64,000 nucleotides of DNA, from IMG/VR virus record IMGVR_UViG_3300032322_002561, positions 124,001-188,000 of that record; one strand, 5' to 3'. Origin of the DNA: a virus. The first letter of the stretch is position 1; each line of letters begins with the position of its first letter. The notes below the pieces were generated by a model, which had not been told where the DNA came from, searched no databases, and was given only the letters and a program-made list of their open reading frames with translations. A program made the position numbers and the translations under genes. This document shows, one piece after another, positions 52,745-60,828 of this stretch.

Positions 52745-54091
52745 ATGGCACAGACAATTATCAGAGCTCTAGGATATGTAGGAGCTAGACAAGTTTTTAC
52801 TTGGCCTAGCAGTGCCAGTTTCAACAATTCAATCACAGCCTATCTGTGGGGTGGAGGTGGGGGTGGTGGCGGTTATGATGCTGGCAATTCGGGTGGTTCA
52901 GGCAGCGGTGGTGGTTACAGCCAAGTTACATTTAGTGCCAGCCCTGGCGATGTAATAGAAGTCAGCGTGGGTGGCCCAGGCACGGGTGGTGCCAGCAGTA
53001 GAAGCGGAGCTCCTGGCGGTAGTCCTGGCTTGAGCCTGGTCTTAGCAGGCACTGTGTTTACCACTCTAGACATAGCTGGAGTATTTAGAGTCACCAACGG
53101 AGCATATTGCACGTTCTTGAACAATTTTGGAGTCTGGAACGAGCCCGGTGGCGGCAGTGCCAGTTTTGGTCGCGACATTACTGTAAACTTCCCCAGTTCA
53201 GGTTTTTACACATTTGAGTTTTCAGTAGACAATGCAGGTCAAGTTTATCTCGACGGCGCTACAATTTTCAATCTCCAGGGCGAGTACAATTATGGTAACT
53301 CTGTTACTACAAGAGTGTTTGTTGCTGCCGGTAATCGCTTGTTGCAACTGCGTGGACAAAATTTTCATGGACCGGGCAGTTTTGGCCTGACCATTGCGGG
53401 CGGATTGGCCTTCAGTGGCGGTCGTGGAGGCAATGCGGGTGGTTCGGGCAGTTCTGGCGGAGGTGGCGGAGGTGGCGGTGCCACAGTGTTGAGGAAAAAT
53501 GGCACAGTGTTGGCCGTGGCCGGCGGTGGAGGTGGTGGAGGTGGTGCAGGTATCACATCGGGCACTGAGCCTGGAAACGCACCTGGACCATCAGGACAAA
53601 CCACACCCGGTATTTCAAACGGCAGTGATGGTGGCGACCGCGGTGGTGATGGCGGAGGTGGCGGAGGTGGCGGAGGTGGCAATGCCGGCGGTAACGGCGG
53701 ACCACAGGCTCCCTATGATACCTGGGGCTATGCGGGTTTTTATGGTGGTAATTTAGGAAACCGCAGCGCCAATCCACAAGGAACCACTGCTGGTTTCACA
53801 ACCAGTCCATATTATCCTGGCGGCGTTGGTAGAGGTGGCGGTCCCACAGCATCTGGGACTCCTGGCTATGCAGTGTTAGAATTTGAAATAACCGGAAGTT
53901 TTGTTAGGAATGGTGGAATATGGAATCCAATACAACAAACCTGGGTCAAACAAGATGACATATGGCAACCCGTGCAAGGAGTCTATGTCAAGTCAGGTGG
54001 GGAATGGCAACCTGTGGACGGCACCTTGGCTCCAAATTTCTCAGTGACAGGTGGTTCTTTTGGATACAGTTCTAGACCACAGGGTGGTTAG
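52745..54091 (+). CDS. Glycine-rich tail adhesin-like protein
   Basis: 448 residues. N-terminal Gly-rich region ([14 protein letters not shown]), a PA14/jellyroll-like middle (about 100-220; [19 protein letters not shown]), further long Gly tracts (residues 230-330), and a Trp-rich tail ([16 protein letters not shown]). Gly-rich loops resemble the receptor-binding motifs of T-even gp38 adhesins. Starts 10 bases after the previous fibre gene. It probably mediates host recognition. Confidence 0.7.
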   Translation: MAQTIIRALGYVGARQVFTWPSSASFNNSITAYLWGGGGGGGGYDAGNSGGSGSGGGYSQVTFSASPGDVIEVSVGGPGTGGASSRSGAPGGSPGLSLVLAGTVFTTLDIAGVFRVTNGAYCTFLNNFGVWNEPGGGSASFGRDITVNFPSSGFYTFEFSVDNAGQVYLDGATIFNLQGEYNYGNSVTTRVFVAAGNRLLQLRGQNFHGPGSFGLTIAGGLAFSGGRGGNAGGSGSSGGGGGGGGATVLRKNGTVLAVAGGGGGGGGAGITSGTEPGNAPGPSGQTTPGISNGSDGGDRGGDGGGGGGGGGGNAGGNGGPQAPYDTWGYAGFYGGNLGNRSANPQGTTAGFTTSPYYPGGVGRGGGPTASGTPGYAVLEFEITGSFVRNGGIWNPIQQTWVKQDDIWQPVQGVYVKSGGEWQPVDGTLAPNFSVTGGSFGYSSRPQGG

Positions 54092-54411
54092 ACACTGAAA
54101 CTGCTTCCGCATCCGCATGTGGTTGTGGCTTGAGGATTTTTTATACTGAAAGCGGCACCGTATTGATCTTCTTTATAATCAATTTCAGCACCTTGCAAAT
54201 ACTGGCTGCTCATGCCGTCAACTAGGACATTTACTCCGCCTACGTCTAGATCAAAGTCGTCTTCGTTAGTGATTTCGTCTAGAGTAAAGCCATACTGAAA
54301 TCCTGAGCAACCACCACCTTGTACAAACACACGCAATTTCAAAGCAGGATTTTGTTCTTCGGCCAAGATGTCTCGCAGTTTGGCCACTGCTGATTCACTT
54401 ACTGTTATCAT
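54088..54411 (-). CDS. IscA/ErpA-type iron-sulfur carrier
   Basis: 107 residues from ATG 54411, which overlaps the SOD stop as ATGA; four residues upstream are not needed. Cys35 in [13 protein letters not shown] and Cys99/Cys101 in TTTCGCGSS are the three conserved cluster ligands of the A-type carrier family. It would deliver Fe-S clusters; cells may use it to mature clusters in ferredoxin-like proteins. Confidence 0.9.
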   Translation of the reverse strand: MITVSESAVAKLRDILAEEQNPALKLRVFVQGGGCSGFQYGFTLDEITNEDDFDLDVGGVNVLVDGMSSQYLQGAEIDYKEDQYGAAFSIKNPQATTTCGCGSSFSV

Positions 54412-54962
54412 AATCTTTCGTTGCAAACATTCCAGTCAATAATTTTCCAGATGTTATCGAGATATTTTTCTTTGTCTGATTGATAATCCAGGGCCCAGGC
54501 ATGTTCCCACCAGTCCACTAACACACATATATCTGTTCTTACCGCATGGTTGGCTATGGTTTTGATGGTACCAGCAGTGCTCAAGTAAACCCACCCAGAA
54601 CCTTGGATCTTCATTGCTTCTGTTTTAAACGCTTCCTTGAAATCTTCCCAGGTTTTGAAGTTGCTTTCAATGAGTTCTAGCACAGCACCTCGAGGACGAT
54701 TGGCACCTCGCGGTGGTTGCAGTTGTGGAAAAAACTTGTTGTGTAAAAAACTGCCAGCACGATTGAAGTTTGCGTTGCCTTCGCCAGCATTGTATCTTTT
54801 TGCATAGCCCCGAGCCAGGTGTTCATAGTGATAGTCTATGGTTTCCTTGCTCATCACAGGATGCAAGTCACCAGGACCATAGGGCAAGGGCGTGGTTTCC
54901 AACTTGGCTGGACGTGTGCTGGCTTCTAATAGTTCTAGATCTTTGCGGATGTCGTGTTGCAT
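54408..54962 (-). CDS. Fe/Mn superoxide dismutase
   Basis: 184 residues. All four metal ligands are present: His45 (DYHYEH), His74 (SFLHNKFF), Asp150 and His154 (VDWWEHAW). The Gln69 used by E. coli FeSOD is Gly70 here, and the MnSOD Gln position appears to be His139 (IANHAVR), so metal preference cannot be called; related His variants are known as cambialistic. It dismutates superoxide in the infected cell. A GGTAAATA box lies five bases before ATG, which follows the IF-1 gene by eight bases. Confidence 0.92.
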   Translation of the reverse strand: MQHDIRKDLELLEASTRPAKLETTPLPYGPGDLHPVMSKETIDYHYEHLARGYAKRYNAGEGNANFNRAGSFLHNKFFPQLQPPRGANRPRGAVLELIESNFKTWEDFKEAFKTEAMKIQGSGWVYLSTAGTIKTIANHAVRTDICVLVDWWEHAWALDYQSDKEKYLDNIWKIIDWNVCNERL

Positions 54963-54967
54963 CTTGA

Positions 54968-54975
54968 TATTTACC
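54968..54975 (-). promoter_or_regulatory. Late-type box GGTAAATA
   Basis: Minus-strand GGTAAATA exactly five bases before the SOD ATG, overlapping the IF-1 stop codon. Confidence 0.5.
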
Positions 54976-55189
54976 TACGGCGTGTGACCCTGCCACGGGT
55001 GAGATCATATGGACTGAATTCTATTTCAACGCGATCTCCCAGGAGTATTTTGATGTTGTGCTGTCGCATCTTGCCAGAAATCACACCAGTTACCAAGGTA
55101 TCACTCACATCTAATTTGATTCTAAACATGGCATTGGGCAAAACATCTACCACAGTGCCTTCCATTTTGAAACCTTCTTCTTTGGCCAT
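54971..55189 (-). CDS. infA: Translation initiation factor IF-1
   Basis: 72 residues, the normal length. [17 protein letters not shown] and [16 protein letters not shown] match the OB-fold of bacterial IF-1, and [13 protein letters not shown] the end. It binds the ribosomal A site during initiation. The preceding gene ends in TAG three bases before this ATG. Phage-borne infA is unusual. Confidence 0.92.
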   Translation of the reverse strand: MAKEEGFKMEGTVVDVLPNAMFRIKLDVSDTLVTGVISGKMRQHNIKILLGDRVEIEFSPYDLTRGRVTRRR

Positions 55190-55192
55190 GTG

Positions 55193-56173
55193 CTAGTTCA
55201 ACCAGTCGCCAATGATCTGCATGGTGGTAACATTTGTGGTATCAAACAACACGGATTTTTTGTTGTTGCTGTAGAAGCAGGTAAAGTTGTTGTCCACCCA
55301 GGGCATCAAGAGTTCTAGATTGACCGGATCTTTGACATCAAACAACCACAAATACAAGTCGGTTCGTTTGACCGGGCTGTCGCTTTTTCTATAGGCGCCC
55401 ACCAAGCGTCCGTAGTTCCACTCCCACTCACCAGTTTTTTCTGTCACAACATTGCAATGAAACAGTTCACTGGGCTGTATCAGTTTGGCCACGTCTTCGG
55501 TGCAGTGAACTTCAAGGCTGATTTTTCCGTAGTTTTTGATATTCTTTTGCCAGAAATTATGCACAGTTACACCAGCATTGATGTGTGGCAAGGCCTGATC
55601 TTGTTTGTCGTAAATGGTGTGTCTGATCACACTGCGACAAAATTTTGGCAGGCTTTGTTCACGTTCTTCCAGACTGATTTCATAGTCAAGATTAGTGAGA
55701 TGAAACATGGCGTCAAATTCTTGTGTGCTGGAAATACGTTGACACGAATGCAACAAAGGCATGCTGTGTCCCTTGGGTACCAACAACACCAGACTACCAA
55801 GAGCCAGACCACTGCAGGCAAGAGCCGCAAATCTGGTTGCACCTGCACCAAGCTCAAGTTCACCTGCCGAGTTCAAGGTAGCAAACAAAGGCAACAGAAA
55901 CTCTTCGTGTTGGCGTGTCTGACAGAGATGTTGAACAAAACCCAGATGTTTGTAGTCGGTATTCATGTAGGCCTGTTTTATGGCCTGGATTGTTTGATTG
56001 CGCCAGCGCAGATTCAAGTCATGATCAAGATGCCGACACACATAGAGATCACCCAGTGTCAGACAGTATTCAACCCAACCAAACTGTGCGCCATCAACTT
56101 CGGTGCTGAGAGTCTTGCCTTCTTGACTGTCAGAACGATAGCTGATTTTGGTTTTTATGCTAGTATTATTCAT
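55193..56173 (-). CDS. Uncharacterised phage protein
   Basis: 326 residues, not recognised. Mixed alpha/beta with cysteines; segment TRFAALACSGLALGSLVLLVPKG is hydrophobic. A box ATTAAATA lies five bases before ATG. Downstream it joins infA and SOD. Confidence 0.6.
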   Translation of the reverse strand: MNNTSIKTKISYRSDSQEGKTLSTEVDGAQFGWVEYCLTLGDLYVCRHLDHDLNLRWRNQTIQAIKQAYMNTDYKHLGFVQHLCQTRQHEEFLLPLFATLNSAGELELGAGATRFAALACSGLALGSLVLLVPKGHSMPLLHSCQRISSTQEFDAMFHLTNLDYEISLEEREQSLPKFCRSVIRHTIYDKQDQALPHINAGVTVHNFWQKNIKNYGKISLEVHCTEDVAKLIQPSELFHCNVVTEKTGEWEWNYGRLVGAYRKSDSPVKRTDLYLWLFDVKDPVNLELLMPWVDNNFTCFYSNNKKSVLFDTTNVTTMQIIGDWLN

Positions 56174-56177
56174 GTTG

Positions 56178-56705
56178 TTATTTAATCAGTCTCCAGCCTA
56201 GGTCTGCAACAGTTTGCCATAGCAGGGTGTCATTTTTAACATCTACAGGTTCAAGCCCAGTTAAATCCTGTTTGAGCACACAGTCACAGTTTATGTAAAA
56301 CTCTTCCGTGGTGCGTTGGCGCACAATATTGGTCAAACCCATGGGCCTGGTATGCAAACACATTTGCCAACTCAAGCCCACCACTAACCAATGCTGTATA
56401 TTCCAGACCTTGTTGTATTCAAAAAAACGCACAGGATCAGTCACATCAGCAATCAAGCACTGGCGTGCCACCAAGTGGTCACGCAGAACCGGACTGAGTG
56501 GGCCAAAATCATACATGGCACTACCATAGCATGCGCTTACAGCTATGTCAAACTTGAATTTTTCCAGCACCGGCAACATGTTACGACAGAATCTATCTAG
56601 ATGGGGATTGTAATCATTTGAGGGCCAACAGTCAATCATGATTAGTCCGCGTATGTCAGGACAGGGTTCTTGATATTGTTGTAGTAGACTGGGAAGTGTA
56701 AGCAT
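56178..56705 (-). CDS. Possible cysteine-hydrolase-fold protein (tentative)
   Basis: 175 residues. GLIMIDCWPSNDYN resembles the strand-Asp start of isochorismatase-like enzymes, and LVVGLSWQMCLHTRPMG the segment with the catalytic Cys. Similarity is by eye; the assignment is uncertain. TAATG overlap links it to the upstream gene. Confidence 0.4.
   Translation of the reverse strand: MLTLPSLLQQYQEPCPDIRGLIMIDCWPSNDYNPHLDRFCRNMLPVLEKFKFDIAVSACYGSAMYDFGPLSPVLRDHLVARQCLIADVTDPVRFFEYNKVWNIQHWLVVGLSWQMCLHTRPMGLTNIVRQRTTEEFYINCDCVLKQDLTGLEPVDVKNDTLLWQTVADLGWRLIK
56179..56186 (-). promoter_or_regulatory. Late-type box ATTAAATA
   Basis: Minus-strand ATTAAATA, five bases before ATG 56173. Confidence 0.4.
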
Positions 56706-57103
56706 TAGCGACGCATTTTACTTATATCGCGAGCCTCATCATCGGTAAAAATTGGCACAGCATTGGACTTGTGCATGGTACCAATGCCCTTGATCTTGGT
56801 GCCTGTATAGGCTTGATCGGTGTGTTTTACACAGGCCACCCAGCCGGTGTCGCGACTCTCAATGTGCGGAGTTTCACGACCTGGAGGAGGTGTCAGTTTA
56901 ACTGAAAGTGTACCCCGGGGCTTGGGCGGTGGTGCCGGGGTACGGCTGAATCGTGGCGCCATCTTTTTGAAGTTGCCCAGGCGTTGTTCCCATTCTTCTT
57001 GTAACAGTTCTGCACGTCGTTTGGCTTCAGCACTGGCCCATTTGCGTGGCCCACGCTTCTTACCAGTGGTGCTTAACCAGGGACCTTCAAGATGCATAGT
57101 CAT
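56705..57103 (-). CDS. Conserved phage protein, 132 residues
   Basis: Begins MTMHLEGPWLSTTGKKRGPR with a basic, Ala/Glu-rich stretch and a Pro-rich middle, a combination I have seen in T4-like phage proteins of unknown role. AGGAGTC RBS and the TTGACC-17-TATAAT promoter precede it. Confidence 0.65.
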   Translation of the reverse strand: MTMHLEGPWLSTTGKKRGPRKWASAEAKRRAELLQEEWEQRLGNFKKMAPRFSRTPAPPPKPRGTLSVKLTPPPGRETPHIESRDTGWVACVKHTDQAYTGTKIKGIGTMHKSNAVPIFTDDEARDISKMRR

Positions 57104-57131
57104 AAAAAGACTCCTATTTCACTATACTAGT

Positions 57132-57160
57132 ATTATAACACGATAGGAGTTTTTGGTCAA
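57132..57160 (-). promoter_or_regulatory. Sigma70 consensus promoter
   Basis: Minus-strand TTGACC (57155-57160), 17-base spacer starting AAAAA, TATAAT (57132-57137), then ACTAGTATAGT. Confidence 0.75.
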
Positions 57161-57164
57161 CCGT

Positions 57165-57479
57165 TTATTTGAACAGGATCATGGCCATGATAACCGCCTG
57201 GGTTATAAAGCCCAAGCCAATGGTTATGATGTTCAGCATGTCACGCTGGACTACTGCACGGAAGAACAACAAGATCAGGCCGGCCCACATGAACAACACA
57301 ATGTCTAGATTTGGAACAGTGTCCGAAAGTCCTGTGAGCAAGGCCAGTAGTGTGGGTATGGTGGCACAGTGTATGACCACTACTGCCAACCAGCCCAGAG
57401 TTTCAGCACTTACTTTGGGCAAGTGTTGTTCTAACCAGGTTCTTGAAGAATTCAACCAAGCGTCTAATTTGATTATCAT
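57165..57479 (-). CDS. Membrane protein, 104 residues
   Basis: Three predicted hydrophobic segments (LGWLAVVVIHCATIPTLLALL; IVLFMWAGLILLFF; LNIITIGLGFITQAVIMAMI). No recognised family. It sits directly before the SleB-like gene's stop region, possibly part of a second lysis or envelope unit. Confidence 0.6.
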   Translation of the reverse strand: MIIKLDAWLNSSRTWLEQHLPKVSAETLGWLAVVVIHCATIPTLLALLTGLSDTVPNLDIVLFMWAGLILLFFRAVVQRDMLNIITIGLGFITQAVIMAMILFK

Positions 57480-57481
57480 GT

Positions 57482-58042
57482 TTAGATTTTTTCCGCATAA
57501 AAAATGTGTCTCCCAAATTTACCTACCACGGGTTTGCCCCATTGTGGTTTCACATAGTCTGCATGAAAATAAAGTGCGTTTTTCATGCTGGGCAGTCTGA
57601 AACCTTCTAGTAGGACCTTTTTCGCTACTTCTTCTGCTTCTTTCCAGTGTGCTGGATATATGGGTCGGATCTTGCTGGATCCATCACAGAACCAGGAAAA
57701 CTGACATACTACCTTGTCATACACAATGTTCTTTTGATAAACCACACCGCAGATGTCTCGGGCAAAACGTCCCGACTCCACACGGTTGATGGTGACCTGT
57801 GCCACAGCGACCTTGCCTTCAAAGGGCTCGGTTGCGGCTTCCCAGTAGATGTTGCGTGTCAAGCAATCCAACTGCTTGGCTCGATCAGCGGCACTGACAA
57901 AGCCTTGACGTGCCGCTTCGTTGGTGGCACGCAGAGTTTCTAATTTTGTGTCGGTGACAAACAGCACTGCCACGACCACGGCCATGAAACTGATGGCCTT
58001 TACTACTATACTGCCTAGATTGGACTTTGAAGTTGCCTTCAT
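57482..58042 (-). CDS. SleB/CwlJ-type cell-wall hydrolase with N-terminal anchor
   Basis: 186 residues. An N-terminal membrane segment (AISFMAVVVAVLFV) precedes a domain with CLTRNIYWEAATEPFEGKVA and FSWFCDG, the Hydrolase_2 (SleB-like) core. It probably degrades peptidoglycan from the periplasmic side. The leader upstream (58043-58397) is highly structured and may control it. Confidence 0.75.
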   Translation of the reverse strand: MKATSKSNLGSIVVKAISFMAVVVAVLFVTDTKLETLRATNEAARQGFVSAADRAKQLDCLTRNIYWEAATEPFEGKVAVAQVTINRVESGRFARDICGVVYQKNIVYDKVVCQFSWFCDGSSKIRPIYPAHWKEAEEVAKKVLLEGFRLPSMKNALYFHADYVKPQWGKPVVGKFGRHIFYAEKI

Positions 58043-58055
58043 AGTTTTCTCCCGT

Positions 58056-58320
58056 CAGCTTAGTGAGCTGTTCACCGGAGTGCCCAGGATGGGCGCATTG
58101 ACAAAGATTTGGGCAAAAGAAAAGACCTCGGGCCTCCTTTGGCATACTCTCCGAGCGCGGCTTTGTTTCTCACCGGGCCTGTACCATTTGTCAATGAAGA
58201 GGATTTCCGAAGTCCTCTTTGATCAGCTTTGCGGCACTGACCGATCCGTTGTGGAGTAGAAGTTGGGTGTAATCCTCCGCTGATCGATTCTACGACAGCC
58301 TGAACTGGTGTTCTACTCCA
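58056..58320 (-). ncRNA. Candidate structured leader RNA 1
   Basis: The roughly 355 bases between the promoter at 58398 and the SleB-like ATG contain two perfect 10-bp inverted pairs (58252-58261 with 58311-58320; 58096-58105 with 58187-58196), a 7-bp pseudoknot partner pair (58279-58285 in the first loop with 58221-58227 downstream), and local hairpins (58197-58203/58213-58219; 58082-58086/58090-58094; 58056-58060/58066-58070). Such long-range perfect complementarity suggests a folded RNA, either a cis regulator or a stable ncRNA. A 107-codon open frame crosses it but is considered incidental. No known RNA family matched by eye. Confidence 0.55.
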
Positions 58321-58397
58321 TAAAATACTTAGTAACTGATCAATATCAGAAACAAATAAAGTCATTTTTTTAACACTTTTTACCATAATATACACAT

Positions 58398-58426
58398 ATT
58401 ATAGCACGACTAAGTTTTAAAGTCAA
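58398..58426 (-). promoter_or_regulatory. Sigma70-type promoter for RNA 1/SleB-like gene
   Basis: Minus-strand TTGACT (58421-58426), 17 bases, TATAAT (58398-58403), then ATGTGTATATT; it overlaps the ferredoxin stop. Confidence 0.7.
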
Positions 58427-58749
58427 TCTCGTTCAATTAGATGTCTTTTTTGCTCGATCTTACTCCAATGATCAGCATCAGGCAAAGCATCAACTCGTTT
58501 GGTCATAGACGGCCATAATTGAGCTAACTCTGCATTGAGCGCAATAAATTCTTGTTGATCTCCAGGAACATCATCTTCGGCATAAATCGCATTTACTGGA
58601 CATTCTGGTACGCAAACAGCACAATCGATACACTCGTTGGGATCAATTACAAGAAAATTTGGCCCTGCTCGAAAACAATCTACTGGACACACATCTACAC
58701 AATCAGTGTAACGGCATTTGACACAGGCTTCGGTTACAACAAAAGTCAT
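58423..58749 (-). CDS. fdxA: 7Fe (3Fe-4S/4Fe-4S) ferredoxin, FdxA type
   Basis: 108 residues. Nine cysteines (9, 12, 17, 21, 25, 40, 43, 46, 50) in the spacing of Azotobacter-type ferredoxin I, followed by the long FdI-specific C-terminal extension ([15 protein letters not shown]). A low-potential electron carrier. RBS GAGGAG in the end of nadE. Confidence 0.92.
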   Translation of the reverse strand: MTFVVTEACVKCRYTDCVDVCPVDCFRAGPNFLVIDPNECIDCAVCVPECPVNAIYAEDDVPGDQQEFIALNAELAQLWPSMTKRVDALPDADHWSKIEQKRHLIERD

Positions 58750-58750
58750 A

Positions 58751-59512
58751 TTACTCCTCGAATTTACAAACTGGGATTGGCGTCATTTTGTGCATGTTTT
58801 GGGCACGCAGTTCTCGATAACGTTTTAATTTTTTCCTGTCTTGTGGCGCGGCTCCAAATCCCGCCGCATCCAACTGCATCATGGTTTCCAGTTCAGGATA
58901 GGTCATGCCCAACTGATCTTCATCGGTGCGTCCATCAGCCCAGAGTCCGTCTGTGGGTGCGGCATCAATGATTTCCGGCATGATGCCAAGCTCGCGACCC
59001 ATGGACCATACGTCGGTCTTCATGCAGTCGCCAATGGGGCTGATGTCCACACCACCATCGCCATACTTGGTAAAAAAGCCCACACCAAAATCCTCGACCC
59101 GGTTACCGGTGCCAACAACAATGCCACTATTGCACTGTGCAATTTGATACAAGGTCATCATGCGTAATCGACTACGGCTGTTGGCAAAGGCCAACTCGTT
59201 GTCAAACACTGTGCCCATGGCTCGTTCAAATTGTTTAAAAGTAGGTGTAAGATCCAAGGTGTAGTTTTCAGCATTGGGATATTGTGTGGTCAACCAGTAA
59301 GCATGCCCTACGCTGAGTTCATGAGTGTGTTTGCTCTGTTTTATGGGCATGCACACAGCCATGGTAGGGATACCGGTGCGAGCACACAAGGTGGATACCA
59401 CAGCTGAGTCAATGCCGCCCGATACTCCCACCACAAGAGTTTTGATCTTGTTTTTGGTGGCGTAGCTTTTGATCCACTTTGTAATATAATTAATTCTTTG
59501 TTTGGGCGTCAT
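58751..59512 (-). CDS. nadE: NH3-dependent NAD+ synthetase
   Basis: 253 residues from ATG 59512, ATGA-coupled upstream. SGGIDSA (31-37) is the ATP-pyrophosphatase loop, [20 protein letters not shown] the NaAD/ATP site and [14 protein letters not shown] the closing helix. It converts nicotinic acid adenine dinucleotide to NAD+. It may raise NAD supply for phage DNA replication (inference). Confidence 0.95.
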   Translation of the reverse strand: MTPKQRINYITKWIKSYATKNKIKTLVVGVSGGIDSAVVSTLCARTGIPTMAVCMPIKQSKHTHELSVGHAYWLTTQYPNAENYTLDLTPTFKQFERAMGTVFDNELAFANSRSRLRMMTLYQIAQCNSGIVVGTGNRVEDFGVGFFTKYGDGGVDISPIGDCMKTDVWSMGRELGIMPEIIDAAPTDGLWADGRTDEDQLGMTYPELETMMQLDAAGFGAAPQDRKKLKRYRELRAQNMHKMTPIPVCKFEE

Positions 59513-60042
59513 TCTATTTCTGGAGCGGGCATGGCTTTGATACGATCCCAAGTGGCCTGTTTATCCTTAATATGCTGTTCTAGCTTGCGATATTGTTCAC
59601 CCAGCTCACGCAGGTCCTCCCACTCCTTTTCCAATTCTGGATTGGGTTGGAACAGGCTCAAGCGTTCTTCGATCCTTTTGACCGCTGCTACCAGACTCCA
59701 GCCATTGACTTCTACATCAGCGCCTTCACCGTTGAGTTGGATTCGGCCGCTGGTAGGACTTTGTGTGAACCAAGGTGTTGCGTTGGTTCCAGTGGAGTAA
59801 ATGGTGTTGGACAACGAAAGATTACCAAAGGTAACCGAAGGTGAAATACTGGCTCCAATAGCACCAGTCACAGTGTATGGACTGGTCAGGCTCATGTTGT
59901 CCAAAGCCGAGGTAATGGTTATGGTATCATTTGCAATGTCACTGGCAGTGGGAGTGCTCTCGTACAAGGCAAAGTTGTTGTTTAGGTCCCACTCCTTGAC
60001 AATTTCCTCCAAGCGAGTGGGTGCAGATATTTTGGGTTCCAT
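59509..60042 (-). CDS. Conserved T4-like phage protein, coiled-coil end
   Basis: 177 residues. Beta-rich middle (TITITSALDNMSLTSPYTVTG), then NGWSLVAAVKRIEERL and a coiled coil (EWEDLRELGEQYRKLEQHI), found in T4-like phage virion or unknown proteins. TAATG overlap with the upstream gene. Confidence 0.65.
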   Translation of the reverse strand: MEPKISAPTRLEEIVKEWDLNNNFALYESTPTASDIANDTITITSALDNMSLTSPYTVTGAIGASISPSVTFGNLSLSNTIYSTGTNATPWFTQSPTSGRIQLNGEGADVEVNGWSLVAAVKRIEERLSLFQPNPELEKEWEDLRELGEQYRKLEQHIKDKQATWDRIKAMPAPEIE

Positions 60043-60227
60043 TACTTGGCGCTCAAGGCTTCTTTTTCTGCTGTGATTTCTTTGCGTCGCTCTTTGATGG
60101 CTTTGGACATTTCTTGCAGGGCTTTTCTAGCGCGAGCAGCAGATGCTTTAACGCCTTTGCCTGTGAACTTGTCATTTTCGGCGATGTAGGTTTCGAATGC
60201 GGTTTTGATTGCTTCATGATTGGTCAT
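60042..60227 (-). CDS. Small helical basic protein, 61 residues
   Basis: KGVKASAARARKALQEMSK is Lys/Ala-rich and helical, perhaps DNA-binding (histone-H1-like by composition only). RBS AAGGAAC precedes the ATG. The leader holds a GTGCA-GAA-TGCAC palindrome. Confidence 0.65.
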   Translation of the reverse strand: MTNHEAIKTAFETYIAENDKFTGKGVKASAARARKALQEMSKAIKERRKEITAEKEALSAK

Positions 60228-60246
60228 TTTTGTTCCTTGATTAAAT

Positions 60247-60259
60247 GTGCAGAATGCAC
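60247..60259. promoter_or_regulatory. Palindrome GTGCA-GAA-TGCAC
   Basis: Five-bp arms with a three-base centre, seven bases downstream of the -10 at 60266; a possible operator or hairpin for the 61-residue gene. Confidence 0.4.
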
Positions 60260-60265
60260 TTTGTA

Positions 60266-60293
60266 ATTATACGGCAAAAGTGCAGGGTGTCAA
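60266..60293 (-). promoter_or_regulatory. Sigma70-type promoter
   Basis: Minus-strand TTGACA (60288-60293), 16 bases, TATAAT (60266-60271). Confidence 0.65.
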
Positions 60294-60532
60294 ATATTAA
60301 TATGCCGTTTTAGCCAAGGATCCCAAACTGCCAGATTGTCCCAACCATGAGTCCAGGTCACAATAAACAAACTTAAAGTATTGTGATCAAATATGTGCAT
60401 GCGGTTGTCCTCCACTCTTGCAGATATAGATTTGCTGGTTTGGGTCCATCGGATCAGGCGATCACGGGCTGAGCTGTCTCGGTAAATCACTGTGAAAAGA
60501 GGTTGTTCGCTTCTGTAAGTTGATAAGGTCAT
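60290..60532 (-). CDS. Small phage protein, 80 residues
   Basis: Begins MTLSTYRSEQPLFTV at ATG 60532, one base after the upstream stop; an ATG at 60553 would overlap the upstream gene. Trp-rich end (VTWTHGWDNLAVWDPW). No family. Confidence 0.55.
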   Translation of the reverse strand: MTLSTYRSEQPLFTVIYRDSSARDRLIRWTQTSKSISARVEDNRMHIFDHNTLSLFIVTWTHGWDNLAVWDPWLKRHINI

Positions 60533-60533
60533 G

Positions 60534-60770
60534 CTAGTGTATGGTTTGATCACTGCTCCTTGGTTCAGTGATCTCGTTTACATACTTAGCAAACTTGTCG
60601 TCCAAAATGACCATTTCATCGTCGTGCTCGGCAGCACGGTCGGGGTCTACACCCATGACACGCATGAGACCGCCCACGTGTACTTCGGTGATGCCATGAT
60701 GATACAACACCATCATGAGCTCGTACATGAGCACACGAACTTCTTGTTCCAATTTTGGATCGTCTAGCAT
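60534..60770 (-). CDS. Small acidic helical protein, 78 residues
   Basis: Helical (LEQEVRVLMYELMMVLYH) with an acidic segment (EHDDEMVILDDKF). A CATAAATT box sits five bases before the ATG, directly after RNA 2's terminator. Function unknown. Confidence 0.6.
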   Translation of the reverse strand: MLDDPKLEQEVRVLMYELMMVLYHHGITEVHVGGLMRVMGVDPDRAAEHDDEMVILDDKFAKYVNEITEPRSSDQTIH

Positions 60771-60775
60771 ACTAT

Positions 60776-60783
60776 AATTTATG
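60776..60783 (-). promoter_or_regulatory. Late-type variant box CATAAATT
   Basis: Minus-strand CATAAATT exactly five bases before ATG 60770. Confidence 0.35.
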
Positions 60784-60796
60784 CTTGAAAGAAAGT

Positions 60797-60828
60797 GCCC
60801 GGCTACCTTATGTCAAAAGGCCCCGGGC
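60797..60828 (-). terminator. Candidate intrinsic terminator at the end of RNA 2
   Basis: On the minus strand GCCCGG pairs with CCGGGC and an inner CCTT with AAGG, followed by ACTTTCTTT. The T-tract is imperfect. Confidence 0.5.

Noticed and set aside
53365-53682. Long minus-strand proline-rich frame
   Set aside because: It is the complement of the glycine-rich adhesin tracts; GGT/GGC codons read as ACC/GCC in reverse give Pro/Ala runs.
58072-58395. 107-codon open frame crossing structured RNA 1
   Set aside because: It has low-complexity basic composition and no recognised domain, and its bases form perfect long-range stems. It could still be translated, but the RNA reading is preferred.
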